This document shows positions 26,244-34,573 of a stretch of 64,000 nt of DNA, one piece after another. Below the pieces are notes generated by a model. That model worked only from the letters and a program-made list of their open reading frames with translations. It was not told the DNA's origin and ran no database searches. The position numbers and the translations under genes were made by a program. Position 1 is the stretch's first letter, and each line of letters begins with the position of its first letter. This DNA is from Archangium sp. (GTDB lineage: Bacteria > Myxococcota > Myxococcia > Myxococcales > Myxococcaceae): contig JAUYRZ010000084.1 in the NCBI GenBank assembly GCA_030695565.1, positions 40,033 to 104,032 of the forward strand, in the 5' to 3' direction.

Positions 26244-28424
26244 GTGACTGTCACCGCCCGCCTCAGCCTGGGAGTGCTCGTGCTGGCCGTCATGGCCGGC
26301 TGCAAACGCGATGGCCTCAGCGGGGTGACCAACGCCCTGCGCTTCGACCCGGCCTCGTTGGCGTTCGACCCGGCCTATGCCGATGGGGTCACCCGCAGCC
26401 GGGACGTGACGATCGTGAACGACGGGCGCGCCACGCTCGAAGTGAGCTGGGGCGGCATGGGGAAGCCTTTCGCGGTCGTTTTGCCCACCACGCTCCCCCC
26501 AGGGGCCACCACGCTCATCGTGGAGTGGACCCCCGAGGTGCCCGGCCGCTACACCCAGCTGCTCGAAGCGAGAGCCGAAGGCATGGACTCCCCCACCCTC
26601 GCGGTGGACGCCTCGGCGATGGAGATCCCCACCTGCGTGCCGAGCTCGCCGTGCGTGACCTCGACCTTCGACGTGGTGGCCCAGCGCTGCGTGGAAGCGC
26701 GGGAAGCCGACGGGGTGGCGTGCGAAGCGGGCACGAAGTGCCTCATCGATGCGCGGTGTGAAGCGGGCCGCTGCGTGGGCACCGCCAAAACCTGCGCCGA
26801 CGAGAACGCCTGCACCATCGACGTCTGCTACCCGGAGACCGGCTGCGAGTTTCTCCCCGCGCCGCCCTGCCCCGGCGATGGTTCGTGCATGAAGGGCGTC
26901 TGCGATCCCGCCAGGGGCTGTGGCCTCGCGCCGCGGGACGACGGTGACTCGTGCGGGAATGCGGTGTCGTGCACCCGGGTGAGCGTGTGCATCGAAGGCA
27001 GCTGCGTGACCCGCGAGCCGCCCGATGGCTACGTCTGCTCCGAAGAGAGCCCGTGTTCTGCCGAAGGTCGCTGCGTGAACAGCACCTGTGTGCGCATGGT
27101 GCGGCCGGAAGACCCGCTGATCCTCTCGCCCAGCTGGAGCTACGACACCTTCTCGGGCGCCGACCCCGACGCGGGCATCAGCGCGCCGCAGCTGCACGAC
27201 TTCGTGCTCGAGCCCACCGGCGAGCTCTCGTTGTCGGGCTTCTTCCAGACGCCCTCGGTGCTGCGCGCGAACACCGCTGGAGCGCTCACCGCGCCCCTGG
27301 GCAGCTCCCGGCGGTGCATTCTGTGGGGCACGAAGTACGTCTGCGCGGACTACCCGGCTTCGCCCAACGGCAAGGTCTCGGCGATGGATCTGGCCACCGG
27401 GGCCACCGCGTGGACCTTCGACATCCGCACCGCGCGGCCCGACTTCCTGATGACCGCGCCCACCATCTTTCTGGCGCGGCTGGTGGTGCAAGACAGCGAT
27501 CGGCTGGCCGCTTTGTTCGAGGCGTACCCGCGCAACGCCGCCAATGACACCCAGTGTCGAAGGTATTTTCTGGCGGTGATCAACGCCTCGGGTCAATTGG
27601 TGCAAGCGCAGCAGGTGACGGATCCACTGCTCGATGCGTGCAATCACCCGCATGCGTACGGCGTGGCGGCCGACTCCATCGGCAACCTCTTCATCTCGTT
27701 CTCGCCCACCGTCTCTCAGCAGGCGCCGCTGGTGCCCGACGACACCACGTTGATCACCAGCTACTCGCGTGACGGGGTGTTCCGCTGGAAGCGCCTCAAC
27801 GGCGGCATGCGCGGTGGCGAGTTGGCGGTCGCGCGCGGCCTGCTCTACCCCGAATACACGAGCGTGGTGCTCGACGCGACGAGCGGTCAGCCGACCTTCT
27901 CGTTGCCCTCGAACCTGGGCCGGGCGGTCGTCTCGCACACGCGGTTGATCCCCGCTCCAGAAGAAGGCGGTGTGGTGCTCAGCGGCTACGAAGCGGGGGT
28001 GTTGCAGCTGCGCTGGTCGGCCACCCTGCCGAGCTCGTGGGTGTTCTGGTCTGATCAGGTGCGCCTGGCGAAGTGGCAGACCTCGAAGGGTCCGCGCACG
28101 GTGGCGTTGACCTTCGTGCAGAATCAAGCACAGCAGCATGGGTTGTATGCCTTTGACGTGCAGGACGGTGCCGAGGCCTTCAATTGCCCGATTGATCTGC
28201 CGGCGCGCACGCCTCCGCAGCTCTTCGAGGTGGCCAACGGCTCGTTGGGCATCATGAGCGGCGCGCTCGACTTCGACGGGAATCCTGGCTGCAACAAGTG
28301 TGATCCCCCGCTGGCGGGGAGCTCGGGCGCGTTCTTCTCGGTGCCCACGAGAGGCCTGTCGGTCGCTGAGGAGCCGTGGGTGGGCACCTTCGGCGGCGCC
28401 GGTCACGATCACCGCGAGAACTGA
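26244..28424 (+). CDS. Large lipoprotein with Ig-like, Cys-rich and beta-propeller regions
   Basis: 726-residue predicted lipoprotein (GTG start; signal VTARLSLGVLVLAVMAGC, lipobox VMAGC). Residues 25-130 form an HYDIN/ASPM-like Ig domain (SLAFDPAYADGVTRSRDVTI). A Cys-rich region of about 150 residues follows with repeated C-x(3-8)-C spacing (CADENACTIDVCYPETGC), the style of myxobacterial DUF-type disulfide modules. The remainder has beta-propeller-like, PQQ-repeat-like segments (KVSAMDLATGATAWTFDIRT, GVFRWKRLNGGMRGGELAVA). Likely anchored to the outer membrane with an extracellular binding role. It shares its first domain type with the glycine-rich lipoprotein at 18 kb. No enzymatic motif seen. 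Confidence 0.82.
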   Translation: MTVTARLSLGVLVLAVMAGCKRDGLSGVTNALRFDPASLAFDPAYADGVTRSRDVTIVNDGRATLEVSWGGMGKPFAVVLPTTLPPGATTLIVEWTPEVPGRYTQLLEARAEGMDSPTLAVDASAMEIPTCVPSSPCVTSTFDVVAQRCVEAREADGVACEAGTKCLIDARCEAGRCVGTAKTCADENACTIDVCYPETGCEFLPAPPCPGDGSCMKGVCDPARGCGLAPRDDGDSCGNAVSCTRVSVCIEGSCVTREPPDGYVCSEESPCSAEGRCVNSTCVRMVRPEDPLILSPSWSYDTFSGADPDAGISAPQLHDFVLEPTGELSLSGFFQTPSVLRANTAGALTAPLGSSRRCILWGTKYVCADYPASPNGKVSAMDLATGATAWTFDIRTARPDFLMTAPTIFLARLVVQDSDRLAALFEAYPRNAANDTQCRRYFLAVINASGQLVQAQQVTDPLLDACNHPHAYGVAADSIGNLFISFSPTVSQQAPLVPDDTTLITSYSRDGVFRWKRLNGGMRGGELAVARGLLYPEYTSVVLDATSGQPTFSLPSNLGRAVVSHTRLIPAPEEGGVVLSGYEAGVLQLRWSATLPSSWVFWSDQVRLAKWQTSKGPRTVALTFVQNQAQQHGLYAFDVQDGAEAFNCPIDLPARTPPQLFEVANGSLGIMSGALDFDGNPGCNKCDPPLAGSSGAFFSVPTRGLSVAEEPWVGTFGGAGHDHREN

Positions 28425-28605
28425 ATCGAACGGGTGACTGCTGTTCTCGTGGCCCTGGTGCTGCGGGTGGCCGAGCCCCGCATGGCCTCGGTGCGGAGCA
28501 CGCTGCCTTCGCTCGGCGGCTACTTTTCCCGCGATGCGCTGGGGGCGTGTTCGGCCCCAGCGCGCGTGTACTGCGTCCCGAGGTAGTCGGTAGTAGAGGG
28601 CTCCC

Positions 28606-29127
28606 ATGTCTCGCATCGCAGTCATCATGGGCAGCGCGTCGGATTGGGAGACGCTGCAGCACGCCGTCTCGACCCTCGAGGAGTTCAAGGTGCCTCACGA
28701 AGTGCGGGTGATCAGCGCGCACCGCACGCCCGAGCTCATGTTCGACTTCGCGAAGTCGGCCGCTGACGAAGGTTTCGCCGCCATCATCGCGGGCGCAGGC
28801 GGGGCGGCGCATCTGCCCGGCATGGTGGCCTCGCTCACTTCGCTTCCCGTGCTGGGCGTGCCCGTTCAATCGAAGGCCCTCGCGGGCGTCGACTCGTTGT
28901 TGTCCATCGTGCAGATGCCGGCGGGTGTTCCCACCGCCACGTTTGCCATCGGGACAGCGGGGGCCGTGAACGCGGCCCTGTTCGCGGTGCGCATGTTGGC
29001 GGTCAACGACGCGACGCTCCGGGTGAAGCTCGCCGCGTATCGGGAAGCGCAGGCGCAGAAGGCGCGCGCGTCGACCTCCGAGCTGGTTCCTGCCGCGGCG
29101 CCTCGTCAGGCGCGGAAGAAGCGCTGA
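28606..29127 (+). CDS. purE: N5-carboxyaminoimidazole ribonucleotide mutase
   Basis: Class I PurE, 173 residues, converting N5-CAIR to CAIR in de novo purine synthesis in the cytosol. Signatures: [29 protein letters not shown] (active-site His) and [20 protein letters not shown]. The C-terminus carries an extra basic, Ala-rich tail of about 15 residues (APRQARKKR). ATG 28606 follows AGAGGGCTCCC. The stop codon shares a base with the purK start (TGATG), so the two are coupled. The 180 bases upstream (28425-28605) hold no gene and no recognisable PurR or purine-riboswitch sequence. Confidence 0.96.
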   Translation: MSRIAVIMGSASDWETLQHAVSTLEEFKVPHEVRVISAHRTPELMFDFAKSAADEGFAAIIAGAGGAAHLPGMVASLTSLPVLGVPVQSKALAGVDSLLSIVQMPAGVPTATFAIGTAGAVNAALFAVRMLAVNDATLRVKLAAYREAQAQKARASTSELVPAAAPRQARKKR

Positions 29128-30335
29128 TGCCTGCGGTCGGAATCCTCGGTGGCGGTCAGCTGGGCCTGATGCTCGCGGAGTCTCTCGACCGGCTGGGCCA
29201 TGAGGTGGTGGTGCTGGAGGCCGATCCGGATTCGCCGTGTGCGCAGCGGCGCTCCAACGTCATCGCCGCGGGGCCGGGCGATGCGAAGGCGCTGGCTGAG
29301 TTCTTCTCGCGCGTCGACATCGCCACCTTCGATTCGGAGAACACCCCGGCGGCGCCCCTGGTGCCCTACGCAGCCCAACTCGCCCCTTCTTTGCGGGTGC
29401 TGGAGATCACCCAGGATCGCGCGCAGGAGAAGTCGTTCCTGCGCGACGCGGGCTTTCGCACCGTGCAGTTCGAGCTGGTGGCTCCCGGCCAGGACGTGAA
29501 GGTGGCGGCGCACAAGTTCGGCCTGCCGTGCATCGCGAAGTCGGTGCTGGGTGGCTACGACGGCAAGGGTCAGTTCCGGCTCACCTCGGCGGCCGAGGTC
29601 GACGCGCTGCCTGCCGATGCGCCCGGTGGTTGGGTGCTGGAAGAGGTGCTGCAGCTGGCGCACGAGGTGTCGTGCCTGGTGGCGCGTGACGCGAAGAGCG
29701 CGGTGAGTTTTCCCATCTTCGAGAACCTGCACGCGCAGCACATTCTGGATCTCACCGTGTTGCCGGCGCGGGTCGCCTCGTCACTGCAAGACGAAGCGCG
29801 GCTGGTCGCCGATGGCATCGCGCGGGCGTTGGGGCTGGTCGGTTTGCTCACCGTGGAGTTCTTCATCGGCACCGGGCGTGACGGGGTGCAGCGGCTCTAC
29901 GTCAACGAGCTCGCGCCGCGGGTGCACAACTCAGGGCACGTGACGCGGCAGGCGTGCACGGTCAGCCAGTTCGATGCGCTGGCGCGCATTCTGACCGGCG
30001 TTCCGGTGGTGCAGCCCCAGGTGCATCGCGGCGCGTGGTGCATGGGGCAGCTGCTGGGTGAAGTGTGGTTGGCCCAGGGGCGCACCGGCGGCGCGCTCGA
30101 CCTCACCGCGTGGAAGGACTTTCCCGACGTGGTCGACGTGTACGTGTACGGCAAGCGGGAGGCGCGCGCGAAGCGGAAGATGGGTCACTTCGTGGTGCAC
30201 GCGGACACTCCGGAGCGTGCGCTGGAGCGGGCAGCCCTGTTTCGTGAACGCCTCCGAGGGAGCTCACTGGCCAGTGGCTCCACCGTGAACGCTTCGGGGC
30301 GGCCCGGCAACGCGTCGATCAAGCTGATCACCTGA
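29127..30335 (+). CDS. purK: 5-(carboxyamino)imidazole ribonucleotide synthase
   Basis: PurK, 402 residues, ATP-grasp enzyme making N5-CAIR from AIR, bicarbonate and ATP; it supplies PurE. N-terminal Rossmann-like GILGGGQLGLMLAESLDRLG; the ATP-grasp core includes CIAKSVLGGYDGKGQF and GWVLEEVLQLAHEVSCLVAR; metal ligands lie in VEFFIGTGRDG and YVNELAPRVHNSGH. The overlap with purE gives a fixed 1:1 expression design typical of purEK. It ends at TGA 30333-30335 with two TGATCA sites around the stop. Complete and intact. Confidence 0.96.
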   Translation: MPAVGILGGGQLGLMLAESLDRLGHEVVVLEADPDSPCAQRRSNVIAAGPGDAKALAEFFSRVDIATFDSENTPAAPLVPYAAQLAPSLRVLEITQDRAQEKSFLRDAGFRTVQFELVAPGQDVKVAAHKFGLPCIAKSVLGGYDGKGQFRLTSAAEVDALPADAPGGWVLEEVLQLAHEVSCLVARDAKSAVSFPIFENLHAQHILDLTVLPARVASSLQDEARLVADGIARALGLVGLLTVEFFIGTGRDGVQRLYVNELAPRVHNSGHVTRQACTVSQFDALARILTGVPVVQPQVHRGAWCMGQLLGEVWLAQGRTGGALDLTAWKDFPDVVDVYVYGKREARAKRKMGHFVVHADTPERALERAALFRERLRGSSLASGSTVNASGRPGNASIKLIT

Positions 30336-30339
30336 TCAG

Positions 30340-30795
30340 ACGACGACGGGTTGAAGAACGGCTTGGGCACGAAGCCCGTCGCACCCGCGGCCACCGCTTC
30401 ATCTTCGCGAAGCAATTGCATCAGCAGGTCGAAGGCGTGCCGTGCTTCGTGGAGGCCGTCACCGGTGAACCCGTTCGCGGCAGCTGGTGGGGACACCCGC
30501 GCGGGCAGCTGATCTTCTCGCTCGCCGAAGGCCTGGAGGACTCTGATCAGGTGCTGGTGATCAAGCTGCTCGACGGCACGGCCACCTTCGTCGATCGCTC
30601 GGTGTGGCCGGAGTTGCTCGCGATGGTGCTCGACGAGACGTGGCGGAGTCGCGTCACCACGGGGTGATGACGCGAAGGTGGTCAAGGAGCTGGAGGCCTC
30701 GTTGCTCGTTCACTGCGCGTCGGAGCACACCGAGAAGGGGCGGCATGAGAAGCGGCTCACCTCGTGGTTGCGGTGGCTGCGAAGAGGGGGCTCAC
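30340..30795 (+). pseudogene. Frameshifted remnant of an unidentified gene
   Basis: Two pieces of what looks like one protein lie in different frames. Piece one (to TGA 30667) has no ATG/GTG/TTG until TTG 30416, although the frame is open from about 30310. It reads GVPCFVEAVTGEPVRGSWWG then HPRGQLIFSLAEGLEDSDQV. Piece two, one base-shift away, starts near 30666 and reads KVVKELEASLLVHCASEHTE then KGRHEKRLTSWLRWL before losing sense over the convergent gene. The join, the missing start and the missing stop all indicate decay with loss of internal sequence. The GSWWGHPRGQLIF box looks like the conserved centre. I cannot assign a function. Confidence 0.6.
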
Positions 30796-31586
30796 CAGAC
30801 CACGACCGCGGTGATTCCGAGCGCCAGACCAACGGCTCCGGCCCCTGCGGCCAAACCGAGCTGCAGCGTCGCCGATTCATTGGCCGCGTTCGCTTGCGAC
30901 CCGGTGAGCGTCGATCGAATGCGACCGTCTTCCCCCGGCGTGCCCTGGCTCAACTTCGCCTGCGTGTTGAGCCCGTTCACCAGCAAGCCCACCCCCGCCC
31001 CGATCGCCGCCAGCGCCACCGCGCCCAACACGATGCCGCCTGCATGGGAACGAGGAGGCGGCGGTGGAAGCACCGGCGGCTTCGTCTCGAGCGGCCGCAA
31101 CAGGGTGGTCACCACCGGCACGTCGAGCTTCTTCGGCTCCACCAGGGCCGGCAGCACCCGCGCCGAGACCCGGGCCGCGAAACCATCGAGCATCGCCGTA
31201 GGTACCTCGCCCTTCTTCGGCAGCAGCAGCGATTCACGTTCGAGCACCTGCTCGCTTCCCACGTTGAACAGCTCGAGCGCCAGGCTCTGGTCTTGCGCAA
31301 TCTGACTGACCGAGACCAGCACCAGCCAGCCCACCTGCAGCTGCCGCCCCAGCTCGGCGTGACAGTCGGGTTTCCCGCCGCAGGTGGTGCCGTCTTTCAG
31401 CGCGAAGGTGGAGAGCGTGCGCTGGGAGTCGGAGAACTCCAGCAGCCCCGGCACCGCGAGGCGCTGGGTGACCTTCTGCATGAGCGCGTTCGCTTCGGCC
31501 GGCGTGACGGCAGTGCGGCGCACCAGGATGGTGGCCGTGTTCGGCTCGGCCGTCAGCGCGAGAAGCAGGAGGAGCTGCGAAACCAT
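30792..31586 (-). CDS. Hypothetical exported protein with C-terminal membrane helices
   Basis: 264-residue protein. The N-terminal signal peptide (MVSQLLLLLALTAEP) is followed by a domain of about 150 residues with a single C-x(7)-C pair (TTCGGKPDCHAELGRQLQVG) and strand/helix features like the TolB-N/GldA-type sensor domains often found beside myxobacterial kinases. A Pro-rich linker (PPVLPPPPPR) and two C-terminal hydrophobic helices (GGIVLGAVALAAIGAGVGLL and ATLQLGLAAGAGAVGLALGI) follow. The mature domain is presumably periplasmic. Function not recognised. It follows the ceramidase gene on the same strand after a REP-like element. Confidence 0.72.
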   Translation of the reverse strand: MVSQLLLLLALTAEPNTATILVRRTAVTPAEANALMQKVTQRLAVPGLLEFSDSQRTLSTFALKDGTTCGGKPDCHAELGRQLQVGWLVLVSVSQIAQDQSLALELFNVGSEQVLERESLLLPKKGEVPTAMLDGFAARVSARVLPALVEPKKLDVPVVTTLLRPLETKPPVLPPPPPRSHAGGIVLGAVALAAIGAGVGLLVNGLNTQAKLSQGTPGEDGRIRSTLTGSQANAANESATLQLGLAAGAGAVGLALGITAVVVW

Positions 31587-31608
31587 CGGCGTGAGTGTGA
31601 CAGAGCGT

Positions 31609-31647
31609 GGCCCTCACCCCAACCCTCTCCCAGAGGGAGAGGGAGGC
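31609..31647 (-). repeat. REP-like element after the ceramidase gene
   Basis: GGCCCTCACCCCAACCCTCT then CCCAGAGGGAGAGGGAG abuts the ceramidase stop codon, in the 61-base space before the next minus-strand start. Confidence 0.85.
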
Positions 31648-33924
31648 TCATTTCGTGGCGTTGGTGCTCAGCACACCGCCGTTTTCGTTGCCAAAACCAT
31701 CAAGCAGCGCGCCCGGTGCGAGCTCCAGCTGATAGCTGCCGGTGCCGGTCAACGGCGCGCTCACCCACGCTGACTCCGCCGCGCTCCAGGTCAACGCCAC
31801 CGTGGACATCGTGAGGTCCGGTGCGCGCAGAGTGCCCATCGCGGTGCCGCCGCGAGCGAGCGCGCCCTGCTTCGGGCTCGAGTCCTGGTCGCGCACCCGG
31901 TACGCCCCGATGACGTCGTCCAGGCCCATCGCGTACTGCGTGGGGTTGGGTGGAAAGCGCGCCTCGACGGCGTACCGCCCGTCGGCCGTGATGCGCCCAC
32001 TGACTCGCGCCCCCACGCTGGTGCTCCTGGTCACCTCGAACGCGCGGCTGACGAGCTCGTAGTTCGATTCGGCGCCCGCACGCTTGATCGCCCCCCGCGC
32101 CACCAGCCGGTAGGTGCCCAGCGCCGTCGACGGAATGGTCTCGAACGAAATGCGCCACGTGTGCACCCGCACACTCGCTTCAGGCTCCGCCCTGAACGTG
32201 GGCGTGGAGCGATAGCGCAGCATCAACTCGGGCCCGTTGATCACCAGCCGCGTGCTGCTCGCCTGCACGGGCACGAAGGCCGCACCTTCCTGCTTCTCCA
32301 GCGAGACGCGCGGCGTCCCCAGGGCGGGGTCGCCCCCTTCGAACTCGAAGACGTGCGTGGCGAGGCGCTCGGCATCCAGCGGCTCGGTCACCACCGACGC
32401 GGCCGCCATCGAATCGCTCACCGGGCGGGTGCTGGTCACCGCGGGCACCACCGCGAGATCCGGCGGCTCCTGCGGTTGGTCGATGGTGGCCACGAAATCT
32501 TCCATCTGCGCCAGCAGGTACGGGCCGAACTTCCACCCGTACGCCGACACGGTGGGCTCGTACCCACCCCGCAGCCAGTCGTCTTCTTCCAGCAGGTACC
32601 CGAGGTGATCCTGCGAGTAGCCCACCGGCAACACCGTGCTCGCGCCCAGCGGCGCCAGCGCCGCCACCAGCTTGCGCGACAGGCCCGTGCCCAGCTCACC
32701 GGGCTGCGAGAAGAACTGCACGTCACCCACGCGCACCAGGGAGAGCGCCGTCCTCGAGGGTTTGCGCGGCTCGAGCGGCAGGCAGACCACTTCATCCGGA
32801 GTCGACTTCACCGAACCACACGCCCCCATGGTGCTGCCGGCCGCGCATTGAAGCGCGCCCGACTCGGGGAACTCGCCCTTCTCGTAGCCGAAGGCCGCGC
32901 GGCTCAGCAGCACGCCCCGTTCGCGATAGTCGAGGCGCGCGCTCGTGACAGCCTGACCAGGAAGCGCCCGTTGAAACGCGTCTTGCGCGAGCAGCGCCAA
33001 CGCGCGGCCCTGGCGCTCCAGCTGCTGCAGCTCGTCGTGCTCGTACGGCCCGCCCCGCGGCGAGACGTCTCCGGCGGCGCCCTGCACGTACACCACCGGA
33101 ATGCCCAGCGTGTCTGACGCGTAGAGCTCGAAGGCACCCGGGGCCTCGGTCGACTGCAGCGTGTTCTGACTGCCCAGCACCGTGCCGTGCATCGCGTAGT
33201 GCATCAGCGCCGTGAGCGGCTTGACCGGAGCACCACGCTCGTCCACCTCGTCGATGCGGATGACGGTGAGCGCGGTGTCGCGGAAGTCGCGCCCGTAGAG
33301 GGGGTCATTCTCGCAGCGGCGATCCGAGTTGAAGTCGCCTGCCTCCAGCGTGGCCACCCCGATGCTCACCGGCTTGAGCGTGGCGAACGCTTCGGTGACG
33401 GCCTCCGTGATGGCCTTCGTCATCCGTTGCTCAATCTCTGCGTCGTAGTGATCCATCACCAGCGACACGAAGTCGGTGCCGGTGGCCGAGCCCAACCGCG
33501 CGGGCGGCATGATGCGCGCAGGCCCCGCGTGCGTGTGCGTGGCGAACAGGAGCAGGTTCGCTGTTTCACCGGTGGCCGCCAGCGTGCCCATGAGCCGGCT
33601 GCGCAGCGTGGGCGAGACGAGCGTGGTGTCGAGCCGCACGAGGGCCAGCCGGGTCAGCCCGTTGGTGAAGGCCACCACGCGCACGGTGGGATCGCTGTGA
33701 AGGCCCTGGCTCGCAGGGAGCTGCCTTGCCCAGGGAGAACCGGGGTCACTCGCGGGCCGCGTGCGCAGGTAGCCGCCCATCGCGATGCCCACGGGGAGGT
33801 CGAGGCGCCGAGTGGCCACGCCCGCCTGGAGCGGCCCGGGCTCAGGAGGGGGAGCCGGGACCTGAGGACAGGCCATGAAGACGAAGAACGAAGCGAGGGC
33901 GAACACGCGCAGCGACGACGACAT
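31648..33924 (-). CDS. Neutral ceramidase-like lipoprotein
   Basis: 758-residue protein of the neutral/alkaline ceramidase family, zinc amidases that cleave ceramide or related N-acyl lipids. The lipoprotein signal is LRVFALASFFVFMACPQ. The catalytic domain (about 30-480) shows GVATRRLDLPVGIAMGGYLR, the metal-binding LFATHTHAGPARI, HYAMHGTVLGSQNT and GAAGDVSPRG. The C-terminal about 230 residues are beta-rich and resemble the Ig-like tail of ceramidases. Being lipid-anchored, it probably acts at the cell surface on self or prey lipids; sphingolipids are known in some myxobacteria, but the substrate here is inferred. Confidence 0.87.
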   Translation of the reverse strand: MSSSLRVFALASFFVFMACPQVPAPPPEPGPLQAGVATRRLDLPVGIAMGGYLRTRPASDPGSPWARQLPASQGLHSDPTVRVVAFTNGLTRLALVRLDTTLVSPTLRSRLMGTLAATGETANLLLFATHTHAGPARIMPPARLGSATGTDFVSLVMDHYDAEIEQRMTKAITEAVTEAFATLKPVSIGVATLEAGDFNSDRRCENDPLYGRDFRDTALTVIRIDEVDERGAPVKPLTALMHYAMHGTVLGSQNTLQSTEAPGAFELYASDTLGIPVVYVQGAAGDVSPRGGPYEHDELQQLERQGRALALLAQDAFQRALPGQAVTSARLDYRERGVLLSRAAFGYEKGEFPESGALQCAAGSTMGACGSVKSTPDEVVCLPLEPRKPSRTALSLVRVGDVQFFSQPGELGTGLSRKLVAALAPLGASTVLPVGYSQDHLGYLLEEDDWLRGGYEPTVSAYGWKFGPYLLAQMEDFVATIDQPQEPPDLAVVPAVTSTRPVSDSMAAASVVTEPLDAERLATHVFEFEGGDPALGTPRVSLEKQEGAAFVPVQASSTRLVINGPELMLRYRSTPTFRAEPEASVRVHTWRISFETIPSTALGTYRLVARGAIKRAGAESNYELVSRAFEVTRSTSVGARVSGRITADGRYAVEARFPPNPTQYAMGLDDVIGAYRVRDQDSSPKQGALARGGTAMGTLRAPDLTMSTVALTWSAAESAWVSAPLTGTGSYQLELAPGALLDGFGNENGGVLSTNATK

Positions 33925-34060
33925 GGCGCAGACCTACCGGAGCCCGGGCCGGGAAGGAAACGAGGTGAGTGGACACATTTGCGGCCGTTCGTTCTGGGGA
34001 AGATGATGCTCCTGCGCTGGGTCTCCGGCGCCACCCGAGCTGCTCCCCGCGCTGAGCCCC
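33925..34060. other. Short gene-free stretch
   Basis: No gene on either strand. It separates the ceramidase start codon from the stop of the 57-residue membrane protein gene upstream and presumably holds the ceramidase promoter. I cannot point to clear -35/-10 boxes. Confidence 0.3.
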
Positions 34061-34234
34061 TCAGTCGGGCGCCTTCTCCTTCACGACCTTCGCGGCAGGG
34101 CTGCGCCGCCGATCATCGAGCAGCTTGTGGAACAACTCTCCGACCGGCACGGGGATGATCAACAACAACAGCACAAACCCCACACGCAGCAGGGTGAGCA
34201 GCACGCGCCCGCAGGCGCGCAAGCATCGGAACAT
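34061..34234 (-). CDS. Small single-pass membrane protein
   Basis: 57-residue open frame starting ATG 34234. A cysteine-containing basic start (MFRCLRACGRVLLT) is followed by a strong transmembrane helix (LLRVGFVLLLLIIPVPVGEL) and a charged cytoplasmic tail (LLDDRRRSPAAKVVKEKAPD). Codon use is as GC-rich in third positions as in neighbours, and the hydropathy pattern is coherent, which supports a real gene despite its length. No clear ribosome-binding site is visible. Function unknown. Confidence 0.5.
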   Translation of the reverse strand: MFRCLRACGRVLLTLLRVGFVLLLLIIPVPVGELFHKLLDDRRRSPAAKVVKEKAPD

Positions 34235-34288
34235 GGAGGGCTCGAGACGAGAGAAGACCGCACGGCGAACACGTCGTCGTGTGGCGTC

Positions 34289-34564
34289 TCAGAGCAGCAG
34301 TGCACGGTGCCGCAACCAACGGGGCCCATCGGGGGCCTCCCGCTCGTGGGGCGGCGAGGCCCTGCTCTCCCTCTCCCCTCGGGCCCCTCGGGAGAGGGTC
34401 GGAGTCTGGGCGATGGCCGCGGGTGAAACGACGGCGGCCGTCGTACCGCCCGCCGTCTGCACCACCCCATCGGCTTCACGCTGCGCGAGCGGCGCGACGA
34501 AACCCGCCACCGCCAGGAGCGCGAGCCCCAGGCGGCACCACCCGGTGGAGCGGGTGCTCTTCAC
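34289..34564 (-). CDS. Possible small secreted protein after pilY1
   Basis: 91-residue frame beginning GTG 34564, ten bases after the pilY1 stop. The first 30 residues look like a signal peptide (STGWCRLGLALLAVAGFVAP). The mature part starts QREADGVVQTAGGTTAAVVS, then runs through a REP-like element (34368-34404) read as LSRGARGERESRASPPHE, and ends soon after. The signal and close coupling argue for a gene; the repeat-derived tail suggests its original C-terminus has been overwritten. It could be a small pilus-operon accessory protein or a remnant. Confidence 0.4.
   Translation of the reverse strand: MKSTRSTGWCRLGLALLAVAGFVAPLAQREADGVVQTAGGTTAAVVSPAAIAQTPTLSRGARGERESRASPPHEREAPDGPRWLRHRALLL
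34368..34404 (-). repeat. REP-like element at the end of the pilus operon
   Basis: CTCTCCCTCTCCCCTCGGGC then CCCTCGGGAGAGGGTCGG, with a longer GC loop than other copies. It lies inside the small reading frame that follows pilY1. Confidence 0.7.
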
Positions 34565-34573
34565 GCGTTCAGC

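Noticed and set aside
26220..28688. 822-codon minus-strand open frame over the propeller lipoprotein
   Set aside because: No signal or domain; the plus-strand gene has a signal peptide, lipobox and ordered cysteines.
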